The notes below the pieces were generated by a model, which worked only from the letters and a program-made list of their open reading frames with translations, did no database searches and was not told the origin of the DNA. A stretch of 64,000 bases of DNA. Source: Melitaea cinxia. Its lineage: Eukaryota > Arthropoda > Insecta > Lepidoptera > Nymphalidae. Numbering within the stretch: position 1 is the first letter of the stretch; every line of letters starts with the position of its first letter. Position numbers and translations under genes: made by a program. Of this stretch, positions 45,607 through 56,400 are shown piece by piece. The DNA is taken from the NCBI RefSeq assembly GCF_905220565.1, contig NC_059398.1, positions 18,807,210-18,871,209 on the forward strand. Direction: 5' to 3'.

Positions 45607-48600
45607 TCAAATAAAATTTGATTGTTTGATCGATTCAAACAACAATAGAAAGAACTTAACGTTCGTGTTTACGATACAAAATTTAATTATTATTTACTAA
45701 CTAGCTATGCCCGTTTCAGATTAGCCGGAACAAACAAACAGACAGACAGGCGAAAATTGTAAAAAACGCTATTTTGGTATATGTACCGTGTATCCATATG
45801 CATTTAGTAAAAAGCGGTTATTTTAACATTAAAACAGACACTCCAATTTTATTTATTTGTATAGATAAAATTATTGTATAAGTACCCAAATCATGTTCTC
45901 TTAGATCGGTGACACGAATACTCTACTCGACCTTCCCATATTCTATTGCTTATTCTATTGCTGTTTAGTACCTATCTATATTTTCTTTTTCAGAGTGGGT
46001 ATTATATATTTAAATTCTCACACCGATAATAATTGTCAAAATAGGCTGAGCTGATCAAAACATTGCGGTTGCATTCTGAGAACTGTTTTCTTTCTTGGAG
46101 TAGGTGAAACCCATCAAATTACGTATTATGTTGTGGCAACAATGCTATCAAGAGTTCTACGTTGTACGTCTCTTAAACGTAAATTAACGTGTCTATTAAG
46201 CGTCTACAAACGAGTTTGTTCGTTGCCCAAAAAATATAATATTGACTCTATTAATACTGGTTTTTCTGTTCTACTTACAGAACATTCAACTCGATTTTTG
46301 CTGTTACGTTGTACAGTGACGCTAGACGCGCTAATATTGCTTAGATAGCGCGGACGTGCGGCTACCAAATTCTCGCACTATCTTGTTTGCGCAGGCATTC
46401 CAAATATGCACTCAAGCACAGTGCGCCTGCTGGCCACCAGGGTCTATTGAGTGAGCGCTGCTCGTCCCGATGAGGGGACATTCCACAGATAGCAATAATG
46501 CAGTAGCTGTATGAAAGATAATGACTCATCTGCCTTAATTAAACTCTACCTACACATGTCCTCTATTGGTAATATTTCTGTATATTCTGAATGCATAACG
46601 TAATAAAACTAACCAACGCAAACAAACGTATTTTATATTGACTAATTTCAAACGTATTTCATAATCATCAGTCAGTCTGACGATTGATTAATTAATTACG
46701 AGTCAATTTAACTTTGGCGTCTGCCATTAAGGTGATTTCGTAACATTTGTTAACGACATTAATCTGTAAGCCCTCGTCGAACCTACGACAACTGCCCGTT
46801 CAATTGTGTTATTTCATTTACTCAATTCAAAACTTTAAATGTTGACAATTCACTCACAGTAGTCCTACTAGCGAGTAGGGCGAACGCAATAAGTAGGTAT
46901 GTAATTAAACACGTATTATCTGTCCTAAGTACACGGCGCGGACAAACAGACGACCGATAACAATAACAGAGCGATTTCTCGCAAGGAGTGTCGTAATTGT
47001 GATATGATTTGACCGTCGAAATGAATTGAGATTTGACGCTGACCAAACACTCAATTTGATTATACAATATTGTGTAAGGTCCGTCTTATTTAACAATTTT
47101 TACCCAAATACAGTGTTTAGGTCGTCCCTTTCTCGACGGTGACGAAGCTCGTCGGAGTGAAAGTGACGGCGAGTGGCCGAGGTGCGTGTCTGTGAGTCAG
47201 CCGGCTGCCGTCTGTTTTGCAACAACGTCTCCGTGTCAGGCGATCGACGTCCGCGCGCTGTTTCACATACCGAGAATTATTTAACCTAAAAACGATGATA
47301 CCCACTAATATGTACATCCGACCACCGACCACCGACCAACACCCGACCCCTCATTACAGTATGACATATTGACACAAAACACAAAATCAATTAGTGAAGG
47401 GTTCGATGGTTATCTGGGCATGGGATAAATTTATGGAGGGTTTCGTTCACTAAATAATTTACTTGCGTAATAAGCCTTTCTTACTTATAAGGAGTTTTAG
47501 TGGAAGCTAAGAAGATGTAAGAAATTTTTATCGTGTGCTATATGAGTAGTCAAGCTTCCAATAGATGCTGCTACGTCTCTTTAGCGGCAGTGGTTTAGTT
47601 AATGATTACGAATTAATTACACGCATATCACATCGACCTCATTACTTCTACACAACAACTGTACATTGAATATCTAAACTCAAACAAATCGACACCAGCA
47701 ATTTATACTAAACTAAATTGAGGCTTATAAAAGGGAAAAACGTAATAACTTTTATATTAATTAAGAAACTTATTTGAAATTTGGTATCTTGAATAGTTAA
47801 TTTATTCATTGCAATTTCACAATTTTTATTATTACAAAAAAAAAAAACACATTTATTCAAGTTGCATTAAGAAAACCAACTTATCGAAAATTCGAGTTGG
47901 CGTAGTATAAATTGTTGGTGTCGAAATACGCTCAAAGATTGTAAACGCAAAAGCTACTTAGAAATATTGAATTAATTTTTTGTTATTTCAAAAATACTTA
48001 ACCGTTTGCGGCCAACCATCGTATATAATATACGTCCTGTTGTGAGACTCGTACAGGCATAAGATAATGTTATAAAAACTACTTAGAAATGTGAATAATG
48101 CTGTAACAAAAAATACAGATTACATTTTTTCTCTCTCCGCGTCCGGCTCCGATGCCTGCTTTTTTGCGACGACTAGGAGAGATAACAAAAACTTCTCTGG
48201 GCTTGTCGACTAGTCGCCAGCAGTCTTGCCTGCAATATCTTTGATTTGTTTCTAAAAAAATGCTTACTACTATCGTTATGACATATTAGAATTAAAGATA
48301 ATGAGGTATTTGTTTTGGTAACGATAATAATATACGAGGTATTTTTGTATTTATCAACAATTTTCATTATTTAAAACATTTATGTCAAAAAAAAATGATT
48401 TCGTATATTTTGTGTCGCTAACTATACGTTTATTAAATGTTTCACATGGTATTTAATGTTGTACAAATCCACCTTCTCGTCTTACCATCAATGCAGCCAC
48501 GTTATACGTAGTTTTATGTTAAACCCTTCTCTCAGACACGCTATCTCCTAGTTCAGTAGCCGGTGGCCCCGTCCGTCATTGCATCTTGCAGTCAGGCTAT

Positions 48601-48631
48601 CAAGCACCTAACCTAACCTAACTGTTTTTTT
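45607..48631. other. intergenic with a family H-like piece
   Basis: Positions 45702-45868 resemble family H (actagctatgcccgtttcag … gtatagat). A plus frame of 71 codons at 46133-46348 and frames at 46822-47332 have no domain. A CpG-rich patch lies at 47130-47260. A three-unit (CCTAA) run at 48607-48622 matches the insect telomere unit in reverse and lies just left of the next repeat. Confidence 0.45.
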
Positions 48632-48920
48632 TATATATATATATAACTAGCCAGCAAATAAGCGTACGGCTCATTTGATGGTAAGCGATTACCGTAGCAT
48701 ATAGGCGTTTGCAACACCAGAAGTATTGCAAGCACGTTGCCGACCCTCTATCCCCAATTCCTCCTATGAGCTCTGGTCACCTTACTCACCATCAGGAACA
48801 CATCACTGCTTGAAAACAGTATTATTAAGCTGTGTTCTTCTGTCAGATCGAGGTACTACCCCAGTTGGGTTGCTCCATATTTTGAGCGGGAAATTTCCCA
48901 CTGAACCCTACTGAGGTAGG
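48632..48920 (-). repeat. Family B LINE-tail repeat, near-complete
   Basis: The plus strand begins with poly(T) and a (TA)n tract, then 'ctagccagcaaataagcgta', 'gatggtaagcgattaccgta', 'gagctctggtcaccttactc' and 'ttgctccatattttgagcgg'. A 62-codon plus frame over it is a shadow. Confidence 0.85.
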
Positions 48921-49036
48921 TAAAGTTAAGTTTGGTTTGTTGCAACAAGATGAAGAGGACGTTTATCTCGCAATGCCGTGTTTCGTCATTATTTGCCACA
49001 AAACATGATGAAGCTCCAACGAGGAGCAACTAATAC

Positions 49037-49219
49037 CTACAAAACATTTTCTTGAAATGTCTTTGAAGACTTTCCAGTCGAGTGTAGGGAGCGATCGAGT
49101 GCCGTGGTGTCGACCTCCAGGCGGTCGATCTGGAGCGTGAAGTTCTCGACGCGTGGCGAGTGCTCACTGCGCCGGTCGCCGAGGCCGCGGTACCGTTGCG
49201 CCGCATCGTCCCGTGAGCG
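49037..49219 (-). CDS. Coding-like 60-codon open segment, possible exon (unconfirmed)
   Basis: The minus frame from 49219 to 49037 has no stop until TAG and encodes an acidic/basic, probably helical segment. It includes PRVENFTLQIDRLEVDTTAL, with hydrophobic residues spaced as in a coiled coil. It has no methionine start, and an in-frame TAG lies directly upstream, whose AG could be a splice acceptor (ctaatag|CGC). The pyrimidine tract there is poor. The region is CpG-rich, and the opposite strand also has an open frame. A real terminal exon, a retrocopy fragment or chance are all possible. Confidence 0.25.
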   Translation of the reverse strand, partial: RSRDDAAQRYRGLGDRRSEHSPRVENFTLQIDRLEVDTTALDRSLHSTGKSSKTFQENVL

Positions 49220-49515
49220 CTATTAGGGTCGCCTCGCGAGTACACTTGACTTCGTGTTCTCGCACAGACGCAGCCTACAAACACACATTCGAACCTACTC
49301 TTAAGTGATTATATGACCCGGCTTCACTCTAGATGTGTGCACTATTTGTCGACGTAGGTACACAGGCTTACATCGTGACCCGAATCCGACTATTCATTTT
49401 CTCGTTTCTATTAAAACGTAACACTACGACAATTTCCTCACAGTAAACACCTCAGAGTTTCTCTCCTTGAAAATTAGGAATTTCGACATCAATCTGCCGT
49501 CTACATCTCTGTGTC
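49220..49515. other. intergenic, nothing recognised
   Basis: Moderately AT-rich spacer leading to a truncated family A copy. Confidence 0.4.
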
Positions 49516-49668
49516 ATCACTTCAGCTTATCGCAGTCCACTGCTGGATTTAGGCCTCCAAGTTCACAAGTTCGCGCCGAAAGTGGCGTGAACCCATGAGT
49601 GTTGCCCATAGTCATCACGTTGGGGAGGTGGGTTGGTGACCGCAGGGCTGGCTTTGTCGCACCGAAGA
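49516..49668 (-). repeat. Family A, 5'-truncated copy
   Basis: Runs from 'catcacttcagcttatcgca' to 'ggctggctttgtcgcaccga' and 'aga', missing the outer half. No clear target duplication is seen. Confidence 0.8.
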
Positions 49669-52189
49669 ATCTATTAGTATTTGAAACCAAATCGTATAAA
49701 TCTTGCAGCAGTCCTAATGTTAATAACAACGCGGTACGCATTATCTGTTTCGTCAGTAATTAGTGCAGCGGGCTAGGAATACATTTCATTAGCGCGACGG
49801 AAGTGCGACGCGACGACAGCGGAGCATCGCTTCCGCAACAACCGCACCAAACGTGCCGACGACAGCACTGCCACTAATAGTGAACAACTATTTACATTTC
49901 CAAAAGTATTTTTGTCTGTGAGTAAACAACCAACAATATATTATATATGGGGTGTCACATATATTAAACAAGAAGCACTAATTGTTTTAATTCAGCCTTA
50001 AGTAATATTAATATATTACTTGTAAACTTGACTTCGCTAAAGCCTAGAGGCCGTTGTTTATTACGTCAAACTTTAGAAGGCGTAGGCAGATGTATGTTAC
50101 AAGGAGTTGTTAGTTTCATATAAAATTTAAATCAATTTGTAATTTATGGTACAATTTAATATTTGTGATAGCATTTATATTTGCAAGATGTGTAACGAAT
50201 GCCGATGTCACACAAATGTTCTGACGATGGGACAAAAATGGGGAAAGTTGATATAATGACTAAATTGTTGTTACCTAAATTATAGAAAGCCCGCTATGAC
50301 TCTACACCTAATGTATACCTAAAGACAAGAATTTAACAAGATTTCGTAGAATCGCTACCATCAAAATATAAAAGAGGTCACTTTCACTTATTACTGCAGT
50401 AGAGCTCCCCTCGTTATTATTAATTGTATTTATGACTCAATTAATATAATTTGATCGGTGAAATTCCCAGCTACTAGCGTTACCTTTGTTTAAACAGGAA
50501 CAGTGAATCATTATTTAAAAAGTCACCCCTGCCTCTTCCCTAAATATTAATTTTAAGAGCTAGTAAGAGGGGCTCGTGAGGAACAAGCGTTGTACTTTAG
50601 CATCGTTATAAAGCGGTTACATTTTGAAAGCAAATAATATGTTGTCAATAATGATTTTATTTATAAAACGAATTCACAATCTTGAGAAAAATAGTTTGAA
50701 AAGTTCTTGAAGATTTGTCATCTATCGAAAAAGGTAATCTGAAGAGGCTCTTTTCGCTGCCTCTCTACGTTCTAAAATTAATATTTGGCAATTAAATTAC
50801 ACCGAGCTTTAAATAACTGAATAGATCTTCGTTTTACACCACCCGCGTTATAAGTATAGGTGGCCATAGTTTAAGCGAGATGAAGCTTGGAAACTTTGCT
50901 AACATTGACGTAATACCTGAGTTTTATGCATATAATTATATTCTTAGTTACCTCATAGCGAATATTGCAATGATTGAACTACGTTTCGAAACAATGCCAT
51001 TTTCTGGTTCAAATGGCCCCCGGGGATATCAGCTACTTGAATTGACAATGTATTTTACAGATATTATATAGTTCAAAGCAAAAATATTGGTAATTATAGG
51101 TGTGTAAACGTTTTAAGGCATGTGTAAGTGCATGGAGTTAATATGCGTATAGCAGATAAACTACCACCCTTTGCCTATATCTGTACTAGCATATTAAATC
51201 TTCTTGAAAAATAAATTTTAAATACAATACACATTATATGAGATGACTCAAGATATTTTCTCAAAGTTAGTGTAACGTTGACCAGATTATTAGTTACAAG
51301 ACTCGGCGCTGTTTGGTTTGTAATCTGCTGATGTTTAGCTGTACGCGAACATAGAGATCAATTCACGACCATTGTCGGAAACAGGAATGTGGACAGCTAC
51401 AGTGACCATTATTTCTGTAATTACATCATTTAAGTGTATTGAACAAGTCCATTGATATCACGATGACGTAACAGTTTATAAATATGTTCCCCGTCTGTTC
51501 GATCTTTATTATCCTAACAATGGTCATTCTATTACACATTACCTTTGTATTCCTATCGAATGAGAAGTGTGCATTATACGAGTACTTGCGCTCACAAGGA
51601 GCTATTGACAATATATTTCTCGTTAATGAAAATGATAAAAAAGATAAACATGCGATGTACGAATTCCATTATTTGCCCGTAACGGTATCTTTTGTACCGG
51701 ATGTTACAACCTTAATAAATAGCTTAAACAAAGACACTCAAATTACTCAAACACCTTTACGTTTATCTCAATGAGCATAAGCGGTGTTTTATATTTATGA
51801 ATTCTGTAATTTTTCAATTAGATTATCGCAGCTATTAGAAGATAAAGCGGTTGTTCGCAGCACGTTTGACGCGGACGATCATTCACGATTTCATGCCGCC
51901 ATGAGAACATTCCTGAGCTCTCCTCGATAGCGAAGGATACTCGCTTTTTATCTACGCTTCTTACGTTCATCATTATCACTTCGGAGAATTATAAAATTTC
52001 CAATGTAACATCTGCAATTGTAAGATACTTTTGTGAGTCACGTTTTTACAAAATGCTTTGACGCCGATAACAGCTAATTAGGCATTGTACTTCAAGTATC
52101 AAATTTGATTAGTCACGCGTTATCTCTAGTCTTTATGACTATTGTCATGTCGAAATGTCGAAGCGTGTCTCAAATATATCATTCATATG
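49669..52189. other. intergenic with a CpG-rich patch and one small ORF
   Basis: A GC-rich patch lies at 49785-49880. From 49900 to 51400 the DNA is AT-rich and unique-looking. The 96-codon plus ORF at 51484 is listed separately. Another CpG-rich patch lies at 51850-51900. Confidence 0.45.
51484..51774 (+). CDS. Small hypothetical ORF with N-terminal hydrophobic segment (doubtful)
   Basis: ATG at 51484 opens a 96-residue frame. Residues 5-24 (CSIFIILTMVILLHITFVFL) form a hydrophobic stretch that could be a signal anchor, followed by a charged region and 'YEFHYLPVTVSFVPDV'. I recognise no family. There is no clear promoter, and no poly(A) signal was identified. The DNA is AT-rich, where hydrophobic open frames arise easily, so chance is the leading explanation. 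Confidence 0.2.
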   Translation: MFPVCSIFIILTMVILLHITFVFLSNEKCALYEYLRSQGAIDNIFLVNENDKKDKHAMYEFHYLPVTVSFVPDVTTLINSLNKDTQITQTPLRLSQ

Positions 52190-52446
52190 AAATTTTTTTT
52201 TTTTTTTTTTATGTCACTAGGTCGACAAACAAGCGTACGGCTCACCTGATGGTAAGCGATTATCGTAGCTTATAGACGCCTGCAACACCAGAAGCATCGC
52301 AAGCGCGTTGCCGACCCAATCCCCAATCCCCAGGAGCTCTGGTCACCTTACTCACCAACAGGAACACAATACTACTTGAAAACAGTATTATTTTGCTGTG
52401 GTCTTCTGTAAGGTCGAGGTACTACCCCAGTCGGGCTGCTCCATAT
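52190..52446 (-). repeat. Family B LINE-tail repeat, near-consensus
   Basis: A poly(T) run leads into 'tatgtcactaggtcgacaaa', 'agcgtacggctcacctgatg', 'gaagcatcgcaagcgcgttg', 'ggaacacaatactacttgaa' and 'cagtcgggctgctccatatt'. It is close to consensus, so relatively young. Confidence 0.9.
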
Positions 52447-52527
52447 TAGAAATAAACATTCAATTAGATAAACAAGTCAACATACAACAGTCAGAGTTCA
52501 GGCAGAGTCTATTTACTTTTATTTTAA

Positions 52528-52792
52528 CAGGCTTCAAAAAAGGAGGAGGTTATCCAATAGACTGTATTTTTTTAAGTTCCCTCGTAACTTTTTAGTGGGT
52601 AACCGATTTGGATGATATTTTTAAATCTTTTAGTCCTATTCAAATTTGATCAATATTTGATTACTTAGTACTTTTTGAGTAATCTTTAATAACGCGTATT
52701 TACTTGACAATTATTTCGTCTATCTAAGTTGCATTACTTGTCGATGTAATTGAAGGCGGTTTTTTTTTTCATTTTCGAGGAAACAATTTGAA
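52528..52792 (-). repeat. Family E element, partial copy
   Basis: Starts 'aacaggcttcaaaaaaggag' and 'gaggttatccaatagactgt', continues 'tagtgggtaaccgatttgga', and ends 'gatgtaattgaaggcggt' then 'tcattttcgaggaaac'. It has no internal unit. Confidence 0.8.
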
Positions 52793-53276
52793 ACCGAACC
52801 AGTCGCATACCTGCGTAGGATAGTGTCGATATTTTGCTGCGACCTTGAGCCGCGGGCGCGCAGCGACGGCGTGTCGCGAAATTACGGTTTAACTTCGATA
52901 ATTACTTTTTACTAATGAAATTCAATTTTAAAGCGATAAAAGCGTAATTACTAGTTTTAATGGATATTTGAGAACGTCGATAACGATCGCGGGGCGGTCG
53001 GGTTTAGGCTTTTAATCGTGGGTAATTATTATAAGAAAGGTCGCAGTCGCCGTCAGAGTCTGGACTGCGGCCGGGAGGAATGCGGTGTCTGGTTACAGCG
53101 GCGCGGCGGCCGTGACGCCGAGTGATGCGAGTAACACGCACAGCAGACCATTGACAACATCACTGACGAGACTTGAACATTATATGACTTCGTTAAGTGT
53201 TATGTTGACGAAATGTTCGTACAGAAATAAATGAAAGTTTATTACTCGCTGCAGTAAAACCGGTTACACAAGTTAA
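52793..53276. promoter_or_regulatory. CpG-rich region upstream of the 53277 frame
   Basis: Positions 52840-52870 and 53030-53130 are markedly GC-rich compared with the AT-rich surroundings, and the second lies 150-250 bases upstream of the coding-like frame at 53277. This is where a promoter and 5' untranslated region would be expected. No TATA box is evident. Confidence 0.35.
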
Positions 53277-53462
53277 ATGACATACAATATGAAACCTCCG
53301 ATACAAACAACAGACCCACATGACTCAACATCGCATAGCGAGGCGACACTGCCGTCGATGCGCGGTTCTCAATTAGATATCGAGTGCGCCGATGACGAAC
53401 CTCTCCAAGACATTAATAATAATTTACTTGTGAATAAGACTCTAATATTTAAAAATACATAA
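53277..53462 (+). CDS. Coding-like N-terminal exon or small protein, unidentified
   Basis: ATG at 53277 (or a second ATG at 53289) opens a 61-residue frame with protein-like composition: MKPPIQTTDPHDSTSHSEAT, then LPSMRGSQLDIECADDEPL. It is polar, acidic and S/T-rich, with no membrane segment, typical of a disordered N-terminus. A possible splice donor (tactt|gtgaat, GT at 53430-53431) would end the exon in phase 0 after 51 codons. Otherwise the frame stops at 53462, with AATAAA at 53540-53545. Codon use includes many GC-ending codons, unlike the flanks. If spliced, the gene would run rightwards, opposite to the GPCR gene. I do not recognise the family. Confidence 0.4.
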   Translation: MTYNMKPPIQTTDPHDSTSHSEATLPSMRGSQLDIECADDEPLQDINNNLLVNKTLIFKNT

Positions 53463-56400
53463 ATTAAATAAGTATATTAAGTTTCATACACGTATTTTAT
53501 CACAGGCTGTTCAATTTTAGTTTTCTAGCAGTTTTTAATAATAAATGATCGAATTATTGTGTCTATTCAAGTGATGGGTATTCCTATTGTGATTCATATA
53601 TGTATATCTATATTTATATCACGAGAAACTTACACTACACTTTAAAATAATAAATAAACGTACTACTTTAACGGATAAATAACAAAGTATAATTAGAGCC
53701 TGCTTCAATAACGGCAAATAAGTTGCAAATAGACTTTAACGACAGGACGTAGCCATTATAACGTGTTTCGCTACAATTAACCACAACTTTTAGATTCACA
53801 TTATCGAATAGAAATATGCGATAAATGTGGTGAAATTCGTTCGTAAAAAGAATACTATATCACAAACTTTAATCCGTTGGATATCGTTTATCCATCAAAT
53901 AGCGTTATCCAGAACCAGTGATAAAGGCCATTAAAATCGAAATCGTAAATTAATCGTGAGCTACGATATAATTAACATGTTTAATTGTTCTTGTTGTCCG
54001 CGTTTTCGTTAGTGAATCAACTTCCTCAGCCGGCAGTTTCATAGTTTTGTCTCAATCTCGAACAGTCAAAGGGTTGTTTGTAAGACTAGCGCGGCCCACG
54101 CCTCGCCCGCGGCCGTGCCGTTGCTTATTCCAATAGCAATTAGGTGAACATGTCGCAACAATACCATCTCAAAACTGACATCCAAGCTTAGTTCCTACAT
54201 ACGTTCATATACCAGTACTATATAGGTCACGATTAAAAACAAAACTACATATGATAAAGCGAATTTCGAACAAGGAGACCTGACTTATAAGTCATTCACT
54301 AAACACATATTAATATTTAAGAAAGGCATCACTAATATAACGATAATGTGTTCGTTGAAATACTTGATTAAAATAATAAGACCGGTTTCGATACACAACT
54401 ACATAGGTACCCAAAACAATCGAAAGCGAAATTTGCGTAACAACGACTAGCTATGTTAAACTAATGCTTCTTTTGTGAGACGGTAACCAGCTCGCAGTAA
54501 ATATCGCACAGATAGCGTCAAAACTGCTGTCAACCCAACTGTCAACGTGGCTATCGTCTTCGTGTCATTACGAACGTTATAAGGAATTAACACTCACTCC
54601 ACGTCATCCTTTTATTTGGGGTGAAGATAGTTGATAACAAGAAATATTATATACGCGTGTAAAACATAAGCCTTTCTTAGTCGCGTAACAAAAAGGAGTT
54701 TACATTTATGATGCTCTTAATCGATTCTCACACCTACCTGATATGCACACAAAATTTCATTAAAATCGGTCCAGCCGTTTCGGAGGTTATAACTAACATT
54801 GTGACACGAGAATCTTATATATAAGATAAAAGTATGGTTTATCGGATGTATAACGGTCTATTCCCTATTTTTTGTTGTAGCATTAAACTAACGACACAGT
54901 GCTAAAGACCATATTTTTTCTTTTATCACTAGATAAGAAGACTTCTTGGTTCACAACAAACAATCATAAAAGACTAGTTAGTTGCAACATCTGCGCCTGC
55001 AAACTATTAAACGGCTAGTTACGAGGCTGCCAGATAAGACCGCGGTTGTTACGGCGGACACAATTAGCGCCAGCGGTTCTAAGAAGTCCGTTTAGAATTA
55101 GTCGTGCGATGGAAACATGAGCCGCGCTCAGCACGGACCGCGGCGGGGTCACCGCCCGCCCCGCCGCGCCGCGCCCCCCGGGACTCCGTTACGAAATTTA
55201 TGAATAGGTACTATCTCTTCGAGATCAGAGTAACTAAAGCATCATAAACGTGATGAAGACAGAGCGACAGAGAGATCAACAAACATGCGACCGATGTGGC
55301 TCGTCAATAAGGTTAACGAGCTAACTATAACTACTAATGACTTTTTAACGTCAAACGTTTTAAATATCCATCAATAAAAGTGGTGAACAGTCTGAGAATT
55401 ACTGAGAAGACTCTCAAGAGTCAAATTGTAAGAAACGTAAACATATTACATCAATACTAAATGATTATGTTGTGGAATGTGAGATATTTACCGATGGCGA
55501 GCTGTTACTTGTGACGTCAAAAACTGAAGACGAAGGTAGAAATTGCATCTAATAAAAATAGACTTGTAGTTTCTGTAAAAGATTTTCAAAAATTTGGAAC
55601 AATAAATTTGAATGTACTTGGTCGTTTCGGGATCAGGGCTCATCGTAAAAAAGTTCCGCGTGACTGTTTAATAAGTGTAATACTTATATACACTTTTTGT
55701 AACAATTCAAAGTTATCATTATCCTTCCTATAGCTGTATTTATTTTGTTATATTGTCAAATTTGCTAGTCCCATTGTTACTTTGTTAAAGTAAGCAACTA
55801 GGTGAGAGTTATAAATAAAAAAATTATTATTGCCTTTTAAGATATTGGATGAACAACTAGGCACAATAAGGGTTTTTTTAAATATTGATGATTGAGATTG
55901 TATTGAGATACGTACCTAAATATCGTAATAGCTTCTCCTGTCAGAATGAAATTAATGTATGTGTCGATATTTTTGTTCTCGAATATCTAAAACGTATCAA
56001 TGTACCTAACTAGACGTCTAGTTAGAAATATTCAAAACAAGAAAGATAAACTCTGAAATCCCACCAGTCCCTTTCAACAAGTTTTCATCGACCTTTCTTA
56101 TTTACTCAAACTCTCTCGACGCGGCGCTTTGTATAACATTCAGCGATTCCCGTCTTCCATGTTTCGCCGCCTAAGGGCACTCGCACGCCGCAGTCGGACG
56201 CCCGCTCTGTGCCGATCAAAGAGCCATTCAAAGCCGCTATTCTCCTCGCTGACGCTCAATGCGCTTAATGCGTTTACTAGGAATCTTTCCTCCAACATCC
56301 GTCTTATTGTGATATCGGCTCAATTTTAACTCGATAAACGGCAATGAATGACCGCTCTTGGAGCGTCGCAAGGAATACTGTTACGATATATTATATTATT

